Shown: positions 7,740 to 15,170 of the stretch, piece after piece
How the letters are laid out: every line of letters starts with the position of its first letter
Numbering within the stretch: the stretch's first letter is position 1
Assembly (NCBI RefSeq): GCF_003289965.1
Contig: NZ_QMBQ01000001.1
Location: 434,001-498,000, forward strand
From: Mesorhizobium atlanticum
Lineage (GTDB): Bacteria > Pseudomonadota > Alphaproteobacteria > Rhizobiales > Rhizobiaceae
Reading direction: 5' to 3'
DNA length: 64,000 nucleotides
Position numbers and translations under genes: made by a program
The notes under the pieces: model-generated
Databases searched by the model: none
Told to the model about the DNA's origin: nothing
The model's input: only the letters and a program-made list of their open reading frames with translations

Positions 7740-8852
7740 ATGCGCCAGCGCCCTTCCCTCACGCCGATCATCGGTTCGCTTCCCACCACGGTGCCGTTCG
7801 TCGGCCCGGAAGCGCAGGAGCGCGAGCGCGGGCGGCCTTTTCGCGCCCGCATCGGCGCCAATGAAAGCAGCTTCGGCCCCTCGCCGCGCGTCATCGCGCG
7901 GATGGAGAGCGTCGCCCGCGACCAGTGGATGTATTGCGATCCCGACAACTACGAGCTGAAGGTGGCGGCGGCCGCGCATCACGGCGTGGCCGTCGAAAAC
8001 GTGGTCGTCGGCGAAGGCATTGACGGGCTGCTCGGCCTGGTGGCGCGCATGTATGTCGCCCCGGGCGACGCGGTCGTGACCTCGCTTGGCGCCTACCCCA
8101 CCTTCAATTTCCACATCGCCGGCGTCGGTGGCCGGCTGGTGACGGTGCCCTATGCCAACGACAAGGAGGACCTGGATGGGCTCCTCGCCAAGATCGTCAG
8201 CGAAAAGGCACCGCTGGTCTATCTCTCCAATCCCGACAATCCGATGGGAAGCTGGTGGGAGGCGCCGGATGTCGTCCGCTTCATCGAGGCGCTGCCGGAA
8301 ACCACCATGCTGGTGCTCGACGAGGCCTATGGTGAGCTGGGCCCAGCCTCGGCGCTGCCGGCGATCGATGTCGCGCGGCCGAATGTCATCCGCATGCGCA
8401 CCTTCTCCAAGGCTTACGGCCTGGCCGGCATACGCTGCGGCTACGCGGTTGCGGAAGCGGAGGTGATCCGCGACTTCGAGAAGATCCGTAACCACTACGG
8501 CGTCAGCCGCATGGCGCAGATCGCCGGGCTCGAGGCGCTTGCCGATCAGGAGTACCTGCGCTCCGTGGTGGCGCGCGTGGCGGCAGGCCGCGAGCGCATT
8601 TCAGCCATCGCCAGGCAGAACGACCTCAACCCATTGCCGTCGGCGACCAATTTCGTCACCATCGACTGCGGTCGAGACGGCGCCTTCGCGCTGAAGGTGA
8701 TGCAGAACCTCCTGTCGCGCGACGTGTTCATTCGCAAACCGATGGCGCCACGGCTCGACCGCTGCATAAGGGTCAGCGTCGGGCTCGACCATGAGCTCGA
8801 CATCTTTGCCGAGGAACTGCCGGGCGCTCTGGCGGCGGCGCGAGGGAACTGA
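7740..8852 (+). CDS. PLP-dependent aminotransferase, histidinol-phosphate aminotransferase-like
   Basis: A 370-residue fold-type I class I/II aminotransferase. Visible are the substrate-arm region RIGANESSFGPSP, the SNPDNPMGSWW loop, the PLP-contacting Asp in LVLDEAYGELGP, the Schiff-base Lys in RTFSKAYGLAGIRCGYA, and the C-terminal Arg in IRVSVGLDHE, all as in HisC. ATG 7740 begins just before the conserved part; a start at 7662 would add 26 residues. It stands alone, not in a his operon, so it may be a second HisC-like enzyme for aromatic or other amino acids. The substrate cannot be told from the sequence. Confidence 0.88.
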   Translation: MRQRPSLTPIIGSLPTTVPFVGPEAQERERGRPFRARIGANESSFGPSPRVIARMESVARDQWMYCDPDNYELKVAAAAHHGVAVENVVVGEGIDGLLGLVARMYVAPGDAVVTSLGAYPTFNFHIAGVGGRLVTVPYANDKEDLDGLLAKIVSEKAPLVYLSNPDNPMGSWWEAPDVVRFIEALPETTMLVLDEAYGELGPASALPAIDVARPNVIRMRTFSKAYGLAGIRCGYAVAEAEVIRDFEKIRNHYGVSRMAQIAGLEALADQEYLRSVVARVAAGRERISAIARQNDLNPLPSATNFVTIDCGRDGAFALKVMQNLLSRDVFIRKPMAPRLDRCIRVSVGLDHELDIFAEELPGALAAARGN

Positions 8853-8894
8853 TCGAACCCCTGCCCCTGCTTCCCGGGAAGCGGATCTGGCGAT

Positions 8895-9383
8895 TCACAT
8901 TCCCGCGGCTGCCAGCAGGCGTGTCACGCGGTTGAGCGCATCGGAAAGCTCAGCTGCTTCCTTATCCTCGAGCTTGACGGTCAGGCGGGCAAGATCGCGG
9001 TTCGTCGCTGTCTCGAGATCGACCAGCGCGGCCTTGCCGCGCCTGGTCAGCGCGAGAGCGGGCTGCCCGTTCTCCGGATCGTCGCGCATTTCCGCCAGCC
9101 CCATGGCGGCAAACTTCCGAAGCACCCTCGTGAGATAGGCAGGGGCAAGGTTCAGTTCGCCGGCCAGCTCCGATACCGCAGGCGCGAGATCGAGGTGAAA
9201 CATGCGCGCCAGCAGACCGGCCCTTCCACCGCCCGGTCGGGGCTTGCGCCCGAGTTCGAACAGCACCCGAGCCTCGGTCAGCGTATAAGGGCTCTGCATC
9301 AAGGTCTCATCGAGCAGCCCGACCAGCCCGGTATAGAACCGATTGAAGCGACGAATCTCATGGACCAGGGCGTCGTGCTGCAT
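8895..9383 (-). CDS. MarR family transcriptional regulator
   Basis: A 162-residue winged-helix protein. Recognition helix region: AVSELAGELNLAPAYLTRVL; the wing contains RDDPENGQPALALTRRGKAAL. ATG 9383 is chosen because AAGGAG lies 7 nt upstream; a longer frame to 9440 would read through a perfect 15-bp palindrome that is more likely its operator. The sequence resembles the DNA-binding half of the bifunctional MarR/GNAT proteins, but no acetyltransferase domain follows. Likely autoregulated. Its target may be itself or the divergent acylphosphatase gene. Confidence 0.85.
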   Translation of the reverse strand: MQHDALVHEIRRFNRFYTGLVGLLDETLMQSPYTLTEARVLFELGRKPRPGGGRAGLLARMFHLDLAPAVSELAGELNLAPAYLTRVLRKFAAMGLAEMRDDPENGQPALALTRRGKAALVDLETATNRDLARLTVKLEDKEAAELSDALNRVTRLLAAAGM

Positions 9384-9426
9384 GCTGATCTCCTTGGAGA
9401 CGTAACATCCGATAATTTCTCCATTG

Positions 9427-9441
9427 ATTGACTGAGTCAAT
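9427..9441. promoter_or_regulatory. 15-bp palindrome, candidate MarR operator
   Basis: ATTGACT-G-AGTCAAT is a perfect palindrome 44 bp upstream of the MarR start and 90 bp upstream of the acylphosphatase start. Its size and symmetry suit a MarR dimer. No binding evidence is available. Confidence 0.6.
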
Positions 9442-9530
9442 TATTTAATCGGCCGCGCTACCTATCCCTCAAACCGGTTGCATTTGACCTTTCGTGCGCC
9501 AGATTGATGGGGAAGATTCTGGAGCGGGCG

Positions 9531-9812
9531 ATGCAAGGTGAGCAAAGAGCCGTTCGGGCGCGTGTTTCCGGCATTGTGCAAGGCGTGAGCTACCGTGTCT
9601 GGACGCGAGGCGAGGCCATGCGTCTTGGGCTGAGAGGCTGGGTCCGCAACGAGCGCGACGGCTCGGTCACCGCGCTGATTGCCGGCCCTGACGCCGCTGT
9701 CACGGCGATGATCGAACGCCTATGGCAAGGGCCGCGGGGCGCGCTCGTCTCGAAGGTCGAGATCGAGGAAGCGGGCGACGACGCGCCGGCGGATTTCAGG
9801 ATCATCGTCTAG
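9531..9812 (+). CDS. acyP: Acylphosphatase
   Basis: A 93-residue acylphosphatase, which hydrolyses carboxyl-phosphate bonds such as acetyl phosphate. The active-site Arg lies in [14 protein letters not shown] and the catalytic Asn in [13 protein letters not shown], both in canonical positions. ATG 9531 follows a GGAGCGGG site by 3-6 nt and gives the usual family length; an in-frame ATG at 9507 would add 8 residues. Cytoplasmic. It is divergent from the marR gene. Confidence 0.92.
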   Translation: MQGEQRAVRARVSGIVQGVSYRVWTRGEAMRLGLRGWVRNERDGSVTALIAGPDAAVTAMIERLWQGPRGALVSKVEIEEAGDDAPADFRIIV

Positions 9813-9872
9813 CCTCATCTCGCCTCCGCAACCCGCAAGCGGGATTAACGTTTAATGCGCCTTGAATTAATT

Positions 9873-9880
9873 GAACGTTC
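9873..9880. promoter_or_regulatory. Candidate TetR operator core upstream of the regulator gene
   Basis: GAACGTTC is a palindrome lying 28 bp ahead of the TetR start, within the AT-rich stretch attgaacgttcgttttatt. TetR-family repressors in this setting often bind such sites next to their own gene. Confidence 0.35.
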
Positions 9881-9907
9881 GTTTTATTAGTGTGGCAAGA
9901 GGCGAAT

Positions 9908-10555
9908 ATGGCGCGTACAACCGGTTCAGACGGGGAAAAGACCGAGGCGGCCGTCCGCGAGGCGGCGGTCAGCCTGATCGCGCGGCTGGGCTATGAGGCG
10001 ATGTCGATGCGGCAACTGGCGGCGGAGGTCGGCGTGCAGGCGGCAGCGCTCTACCGTTACTTCCCGACCAAGGAAGATCTGCTTTTCACCTTGATGCGAG
10101 AGCATATGGAAGGCCTGCTCAACGCTTGGGAAGCGGCGCGGCCGGCGAGCGCCGATCCGGTCACCCGGCTTGCCGCGTATGTCGAGAACCACATCGCCTT
10201 CCACATCGAGCGGCGCCACGCCACCCATGTCTCCAACATGGAGTTGCGCAGCCTGTCGCATGAACGACTGACGCAAATCCTCAAGATGCGCACAGCCTAT
10301 GAGAAGGAGCTGCGCACGATCCTGCGCGACGGCGCCGAGGCCGGCGCCTTCGAGATCGACGATACAGGCCTGACCGCCATGGCGCTGATCCAGATGATGA
10401 CCGGCGTCATCGTCTGGTTCCGTCCGGGCGAACGGCTGTCGCTCGCTGAAGTCACGGCATCATATCTTTCGATGACAATGCGCCTGGTCGGCGCGACAAT
10501 CAGCCATGGCACCGCGCGACCTTCCGGCCGCGCCGGGGACGCCGTGGCACTCTGA
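9908..10555 (+). CDS. TetR/AcrR family regulator, probable control of the isovaleryl-CoA pathway
   Basis: A 215-residue protein with an N-terminal helix-turn-helix ([19 protein letters not shown], then PTKEDLLF) and a C-terminal ligand domain. ATG 9908 has AGAGG about 7 nt upstream; the in-frame GTG at 9890 is less likely. Its stop is 49 bp before the isovaleryl-CoA dehydrogenase gene on the same strand, so it probably senses an acyl-CoA or related intermediate of that pathway; this is inference from position. A palindrome at 9873-9880 may mediate autoregulation. Confidence 0.85.
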   Translation: MARTTGSDGEKTEAAVREAAVSLIARLGYEAMSMRQLAAEVGVQAAALYRYFPTKEDLLFTLMREHMEGLLNAWEAARPASADPVTRLAAYVENHIAFHIERRHATHVSNMELRSLSHERLTQILKMRTAYEKELRTILRDGAEAGAFEIDDTGLTAMALIQMMTGVIVWFRPGERLSLAEVTASYLSMTMRLVGATISHGTARPSGRAGDAVAL

Positions 10556-10604
10556 TACAGGCATGATTCCCGCGAAGACCGGGGCGTGCGCAGGGAGGAA
10601 CGGC

Positions 10605-11768
10605 ATGTACACGAAAACACTCAGCTTCGGACTTGATCCCGACATCGAGGCGCTGCGCGACACCGTGAGGCGCTTTGCCCAGGACAGGATCGCACCGATC
10701 GCGGCGGAGATCGACCGTTCCAACGAGTTCCCAACGCATCTGTGGGGCGAGCTCGGCGCGCTCGGCCTGCTCGGCATCACCGCCGATCCGGATTTCGGCG
10801 GCAGCGGCATGGGTTATCTCGCGCATGTCGTGGCGATGGAGGAGATCTCGCGCGCTTCCGCTTCGGTCGGCCTGTCCTACGGCGCGCATTCGAATCTCTG
10901 CGTCAACCAGATCAACCGCTGGGCGACGCCGGCGCAGAAGGAGAAGTACCTGCCTGCCCTTTGCTCGGGCGAAACGGTCGGCGCGCTGGCGATGTCGGAG
11001 CCAGGCGCCGGCTCGGACGTGGTGTCGCTCAGGCTGCGCGCCGAAAAGCGCAACGACCGCTATGTGCTCAACGGTTCGAAAATGTGGATCACCAACGGCC
11101 CCGACGCCGGAACGATGGTGGTCTATGCGAAGACCGACCCGGAGCGCCACTCGCGCGGCATCACCGCTTTCATCGTCGAAAAGACGATGGCCGGCTTTTC
11201 GGTCGCGCAGAAGCTCGACAAGCTCGGCATGCGCGGCTCCAACACCGGCGAGCTCGTCTTCGAGAATGTCGAGGTGCCGTTCGAGAATGTGCTGCATGAG
11301 GAAGGTCGCGGTGTCGAGGTCCTGATGTCGGGGCTCGACTATGAGCGGGCGGTGCTTTCGGGAGGCCCGATCGGGCTGATGGCAGCCTGCCTCGACGTCG
11401 CCGTGCCTTACGTGCACGAGCGCAAGCAGTTCGGCCAGCCGATCGGAACGTTCCAGCTGGTGCAGGGCAAGCTCGCCGACATGTACACGACGATGAACGC
11501 CGCGCGGGCTTACGTCTATGCGGTGGCGGCCGCCTGCGATCGCGGCGAGACCACGCGCAAGGACGCCGCCGGCTGCGTGCTCTTCGCCGCCGAAAAGGCC
11601 ACGCAGATGGCGCTCGACGCGATCCAGCTTCTCGGCGGCAACGGCTATATCAACGATTACCCGACGGGACGGCTGCTGCGCGACGCCAAGCTCTACGAGA
11701 TCGGCGCCGGCACCAGCGAGATCCGCCGCTGGCTGATCGGCCGAGAGATCATGGCGGAGGGGGTCTAG
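10605..11768 (+). CDS. ivd: Isovaleryl-CoA dehydrogenase
   Basis: A 387-residue acyl-CoA dehydrogenase, exactly the usual size of isovaleryl-CoA dehydrogenases. It oxidises isovaleryl-CoA to 3-methylcrotonyl-CoA in leucine breakdown and passes electrons to ETF. Visible: the FAD-binding [24 protein letters not shown], and the catalytic Glu in [17 protein letters not shown] (near residue 247), the position specific to the isovaleryl enzymes. The C-terminal [19 protein letters not shown] is typical. ATG 10605 follows GGGAGGA by 6 nt. It heads the catabolic block with mccB and mccA downstream. ETF-ubiquinone oxidoreductase, the end acceptor, is encoded at 23958-25637. Confidence 0.94.
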   Translation: MYTKTLSFGLDPDIEALRDTVRRFAQDRIAPIAAEIDRSNEFPTHLWGELGALGLLGITADPDFGGSGMGYLAHVVAMEEISRASASVGLSYGAHSNLCVNQINRWATPAQKEKYLPALCSGETVGALAMSEPGAGSDVVSLRLRAEKRNDRYVLNGSKMWITNGPDAGTMVVYAKTDPERHSRGITAFIVEKTMAGFSVAQKLDKLGMRGSNTGELVFENVEVPFENVLHEEGRGVEVLMSGLDYERAVLSGGPIGLMAACLDVAVPYVHERKQFGQPIGTFQLVQGKLADMYTTMNAARAYVYAVAAACDRGETTRKDAAGCVLFAAEKATQMALDAIQLLGGNGYINDYPTGRLLRDAKLYEIGAGTSEIRRWLIGREIMAEGV

Positions 11769-12133
11769 TGAGCGCGGGTCGTGACCTTCGTCAAGCTTTC
11801 ATCGACCCGCTTGCGGGCGGCTTCGGCGAGTGTGTCCGACACCCACTGATTTATCGATTTGCCGTCGCTCGCTGCCGCCTTGCCCAGCAAGGCATGAATT
11901 TCCGGGGTGGTGCGCAGGGCGAGCTTGCCAGAATAGGGCTTCTGCGGATCGACACCGCGCTCTTTGCAAAAGGCGAGGTAGTCGTCGACGCTGTCGTGAA
12001 ACGACTTCACCAATTCCTCGGCGGTTTCGGCCTCGAAGGTAACGATGTCGCGAATGCCAAGGATGCGGCCATGGAACACCATGTCCTCATCGTCGAACTC
12101 GATCGAGCCAGCATATCCCTTGTAAAGCTTCAT
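11765..12133 (-). CDS. hicB: HicB family antitoxin
   Basis: A 122-residue HicB-type antitoxin. The N-terminal partially degraded RNase-H-like domain is [20 protein letters not shown] with [16 protein letters not shown], and a C-terminal ribbon-helix-helix segment includes [20 protein letters not shown] and [17 protein letters not shown] 12133 overlaps the hicA stop (ATGA). The stop overlaps the convergent isovaleryl-CoA dehydrogenase stop by 4 bp. HicB neutralises HicA and represses the locus. The locus interrupts the leucine operon on the opposite strand, between ivd and mccB. Confidence 0.9.
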   Translation of the reverse strand: MKLYKGYAGSIEFDDEDMVFHGRILGIRDIVTFEAETAEELVKSFHDSVDDYLAFCKERGVDPQKPYSGKLALRTTPEIHALLGKAAASDGKSINQWVSDTLAEAARKRVDESLTKVTTRAH

Positions 12134-12383
12134 GGCCTTATTCCAACGTTCGTCAAGAATTCGCGGATATCCCTGATCGCCCATCGCCTGGTATCAGGCG
12201 ACGGATGGGGACGATGCAGGAACAGTGTCTGGACCGCAATGGTAAACCGGACCCGCGAACCTCTGCCTTCCGAAACCTCGGCTCCTAGCGCGACCAGCAA
12301 CGCCTCGACGTCTCGCCATTTGATCGAAGCACTGACGGGTTCGCAAATATCTTGTCCAGTGTCTGCCGGTGCGCTGCTTTCAT
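12130..12383 (-). pseudogene. hicA: HicA family toxin gene, apparently frameshifted
   Basis: Two frames together give a full HicA. The first, from ATG 12383, encodes MKAAHRQTLDKIFANP, the expected N-terminus. The second encodes PVSASIKWRDVEALLVALG and continues through EVSEGRGSRVRF and LHRPHPSPDTRRW to GIRP, the expected remainder with its conserved double-stranded-RNA-binding-like core and catalytic His region. The switch falls at the C triplet complementary to GGG 12337-12339: one more C would restore the family-like reading FANPVSAS. As written, the first frame stops being HicA-like after about 16 residues. It could be a loss-of-function deletion (antitoxin retained), a base-calling error or, less likely, programmed slippage. 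The intact second frame lacks a good start. Confidence 0.72.
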
Positions 12384-12450
12384 GGCCTTCATCCCTCCCC
12401 AATCGATACCTTTGTGGTCAGTTCCTCTGGGGTCAGGCGAGAGCCGGAAG

Positions 12451-12472
12451 TGATACTAAAATATGATATCAT
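12451..12472 (-). promoter_or_regulatory. AT-rich imperfect inverted repeat upstream of hicAB and mccB
   Basis: TGATA and TATCA arms flank an AT-rich centre (ctaaaatatga) between the divergent hicA (start 12383) and mccB (start 12486). It is the only AT-rich segment in the gap, so it likely holds the hicAB promoter and perhaps the HicB operator. Its position 14 bp from the mccB start means HicB could also affect mccB. Confidence 0.35.
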
Positions 12473-12485
12473 CTGAGGTTCGTCA

Positions 12486-14093
12486 ATGCCCGCCTTAACC
12501 TCGCAGATCTCCCCTTCCTCCGACACATTCCGCGCCAATGCCGAGCGCATGCGGGCGCTGGTCGACGACATCGCCGAGAAAGCGGCAAACATCGAGCGCG
12601 GCGGCTCGGATGAGGCGCGCGAGCGCCACCGGGGCCGCGGCAAGCTTCTGCCACGCGAGCGGCTGGCGCAATTGCTCGACACCGGCTCGCCCTTCCTCGA
12701 GGTCGGACAGTTCGCGGCATGGTCGATGTACGGCGAGGACATTCCCTCGGCCGGCATCATCACCGGCATCGGCCGTGTCGAGGGCACGCAGGTGATGGTC
12801 GTCGTCAACGACGCCACGGTGAAGGGCGGCACCTATTATCCGCTGACGGTGAAGAAGCATCTGAGGGCGCAGGAGATCGCGCTGCAGAACAATTTGCCCT
12901 GCGTCTACCTGGTCGACAGCGGCGGCGCCAATCTGCCGAACCAGGACGAGGTCTTCCCCGACCGAGAGCATTTCGGCCGTATCTTCTACAACCAGGCCAA
13001 TATGTCGGCGGCTGGCATCCCGCAGATCGCCTGCGTGATGGGTTCCTGCACGGCGGGCGGCGCCTATGTGCCGGCCATGTCGGACGAGACGATCATGGTG
13101 CGCAACCAGGCGACCATTTTTCTTGGCGGCCCGCCCCTGGTGAAGGCCGCCACCGGCGAGGATGTCAGCGCCGAGGAGCTCGGCGGCGCCGATGTCCACA
13201 CCAGGCTTTCCGGCGTCGCCGACCACTACGCCATGGACGACGAGCACGCCTTGGCCATTTGCCGGCGCATCATCCGGAATCTGAATCGGAACAAGGCCCT
13301 GAGCCTGAATTTACAGAAGACGATTCAACCGCTTTACGATCCGCGGGAACTCTACGGCGTCGTGCCGACGGATCTGCGCCAGCCCTATGACGTGCGCGAG
13401 GTGATCGCACGTCTCGTCGACGGTTCGGAATTCGACGAGTTCAAGCAGAACTACGGCACGACGTTGGTCACCGGTTTCGCCCATCTGCACGGTATGCCCG
13501 TCGGCATCCTCGGCAACAACGGTGTGCTGTTTTCCGAAAGCGCGCTGAAGGGCGCGCATTTCATTGAGCTCTGCTGCCAGCGCGGCATTCCGCTGGTCTT
13601 CCTGCAGAACATCACCGGCTTCATGGTCGGGCGCAAATACGAGGCCGGCGGCATCGCCAAGGACGGCGCCAAGCTGGTCATGGCGGTCGCCACCGCGAAG
13701 GTGCCGAAGCTCACCGTGATCATCGGCGGCTCGTTCGGCGCCGGCAATTACGGCATGTGCGGCCGCGCCTATTCGCCCCGCTTCCTGTGGATGTGGCCCA
13801 ACGCGCGCATCTCGGTGATGGGCGGCGAGCAGGCGGCAACCGTGCTCGCCATGGTCAAGCGCGAAGGCATCGACCGCAAGGGCGGTGAATGGAGCGCCGA
13901 GGAGGAGGCGAAGTTCAGGAAGCCGATCCTGATGAAATACGAGCATGAGGGCCACCCGCTCTATTCGTCGGCGCGGCTCTGGGACGACGGCATCATCGAT
14001 CCGGCCAGAACCCGCGACGTGCTGGCGCTCAGCCTTTCCGCGGCGCTCAACGCCGGTGTCGACGAGACGAAGTTCGGCGTGTTCAGGATGTGA
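12486..14093 (+). CDS. mccB: 3-methylcrotonyl-CoA carboxylase, carboxyltransferase (beta) subunit
   Basis: A 535-residue acyl-CoA carboxyltransferase with two crotonase-fold halves. The N half includes [19 protein letters not shown] and [16 protein letters not shown], both specific to the methylcrotonyl enzymes, and [20 protein letters not shown]. The C half includes [19 protein letters not shown] and [18 protein letters not shown]. It transfers carboxyl from carboxybiotin to 3-methylcrotonyl-CoA, giving 3-methylglutaconyl-CoA. ATG 12486. Its partner mccA is 1.1 kb downstream. The macrodomain gene begins 2 nt after its stop, so the two are probably translationally coupled. The convergent hicAB genes separate it from ivd, so it may need its own promoter. 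Confidence 0.94.
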   Translation: MPALTSQISPSSDTFRANAERMRALVDDIAEKAANIERGGSDEARERHRGRGKLLPRERLAQLLDTGSPFLEVGQFAAWSMYGEDIPSAGIITGIGRVEGTQVMVVVNDATVKGGTYYPLTVKKHLRAQEIALQNNLPCVYLVDSGGANLPNQDEVFPDREHFGRIFYNQANMSAAGIPQIACVMGSCTAGGAYVPAMSDETIMVRNQATIFLGGPPLVKAATGEDVSAEELGGADVHTRLSGVADHYAMDDEHALAICRRIIRNLNRNKALSLNLQKTIQPLYDPRELYGVVPTDLRQPYDVREVIARLVDGSEFDEFKQNYGTTLVTGFAHLHGMPVGILGNNGVLFSESALKGAHFIELCCQRGIPLVFLQNITGFMVGRKYEAGGIAKDGAKLVMAVATAKVPKLTVIIGGSFGAGNYGMCGRAYSPRFLWMWPNARISVMGGEQAATVLAMVKREGIDRKGGEWSAEEEAKFRKPILMKYEHEGHPLYSSARLWDDGIIDPARTRDVLALSLSAALNAGVDETKFGVFRM

Positions 14094-14095
14094 CG

Positions 14096-14632
14096 ATGAG
14101 CATCAGCGATCGGATCCGCATCCATACCGGCGACATCACCAGGCTTTCGGTCGACGCGATCGTCAATGCCGCCAATTCGTCGCTGCTCGGCGGCGGCGGT
14201 GTCGACGGCGCCATCCACCGCGCGGCCGGGCCGGAGCTGGTCGCCGAGTGCCGGATGCTGAACGGCTGCAAGACCGGCGACGCCAAGCTGACCAAAGGCT
14301 ACCGGCTGCCGGCGCGCTATGTCATCCACACGGTCGGACCGGTCTGGCGAGGCGGCGCCCAGGGCGAAGCCGAGCTGCTCGCCTCCTGCTACCGGCGCTC
14401 GCTCGAAATCGCCCGCGACCATAACTGCCGCACCATTGCCTTCCCGGCCATCTCGACCGGCATCTACGGCTATCCGAAAGACGAAGCGACCGGGATCGCT
14501 GTCGGTATGGTAGGCGAGTTCATGCAACAGAATACGGTTCCAGAACTCGTTACTTTCTGCTGCTTCGACGAGGCGACGGCGGAATTGTATCAACGGATTA
14601 TTGCCGCTGCGATCGGGAAGCGAACTTCATGA
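14096..14632 (+). CDS. Macrodomain protein (MacroD/YmdB-type O-acyl-ADP-ribose hydrolase)
   Basis: A 178-residue stand-alone macrodomain. ADP-ribose contacts are visible: [20 protein letters not shown], then [12 protein letters not shown], the RYVIHTVGP strand, and the phosphate loop [15 protein letters not shown]. These match MacroD-type enzymes that hydrolyse O-acetyl-ADP-ribose or remove mono-ADP-ribose. It starts 2 nt after the mccB stop (tgacgATG), so it is cotranslated with the carboxylase subunit. Why a macrodomain sits in a leucine operon is not established; removal of O-acyl-ADP-ribose made by sirtuin deacylation of reactive leucine-derived acyl groups is one inference. Confidence 0.92.
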   Translation: MSISDRIRIHTGDITRLSVDAIVNAANSSLLGGGGVDGAIHRAAGPELVAECRMLNGCKTGDAKLTKGYRLPARYVIHTVGPVWRGGAQGEAELLASCYRRSLEIARDHNCRTIAFPAISTGIYGYPKDEATGIAVGMVGEFMQQNTVPELVTFCCFDEATAELYQRIIAAAIGKRTS

Positions 14633-14743
14633 GCGGAACCATCCATTTTCTCACAAAAGTGCGAGCGCCCGGTTCGCGGCTGGCAACAGCACGGAATATT
14701 CGATATTGCTCATCCTGCATTTTCTATTGGGGATGGGGAAAAA

Positions 14744-15121
14744 ATGGAACTGAGATACATCCGGAAGGCTTTCACCTCTATACTTTCAGCATTGCTTATA
14801 TTCACGGCATCGGGCGCAGCCATCGCCGGATCGCTGGCGGGCAGCGTGGGCGACAAGCGCTTTCCGCCCCCCTTGGCGATGAACCCCAAGGATCAATGCA
14901 GAATTGCCTACAATGCATATGTCGCAGCGGGCGGCCACTCGGCCTATGCAACGACGTTCTACACGCGCGTGAGGGATCTCTATGTCGTCTGCGGCAAGGC
15001 GCTCAACGCACCGTCTCAAAAGGCCGCGGAAGACGTCGCGATGCGCAACTGCCAGGGCGGCCTGAAGAAGTGGCGGCTCAACACGGCGAGCGGCGGCTGC
15101 GCCATCGCGGCGTCGAAATAG
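14744..15121 (+). CDS. Small secreted cysteine-containing protein (DUF4189-like tail)
   Basis: A 125-residue protein with a Sec signal peptide (RKAFTSILSALLIFTASGA, cleavage near AIAG). The mature part has four Cys (DQCRIAYNAY, VVCGKALN, RNCQGGLKK, GGCAIAASK), probably two disulphides. The end (A-x2-D-A-x3-C ... GGCAIAA) resembles the repeat of DUF4189-type secreted proteins, a weak similarity. It lies between the macrodomain gene and mccA on the same strand, 49 bp before mccA. Role unknown, and there is no obvious link to leucine breakdown. Confidence 0.7.
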   Translation: MELRYIRKAFTSILSALLIFTASGAAIAGSLAGSVGDKRFPPPLAMNPKDQCRIAYNAYVAAGGHSAYATTFYTRVRDLYVVCGKALNAPSQKAAEDVAMRNCQGGLKKWRLNTASGGCAIAASK

Positions 15122-15170
15122 GCTGGCGCCTGCGGGACTGGCACCGCCCGAAGCAAAACCGGGAGGCTCC

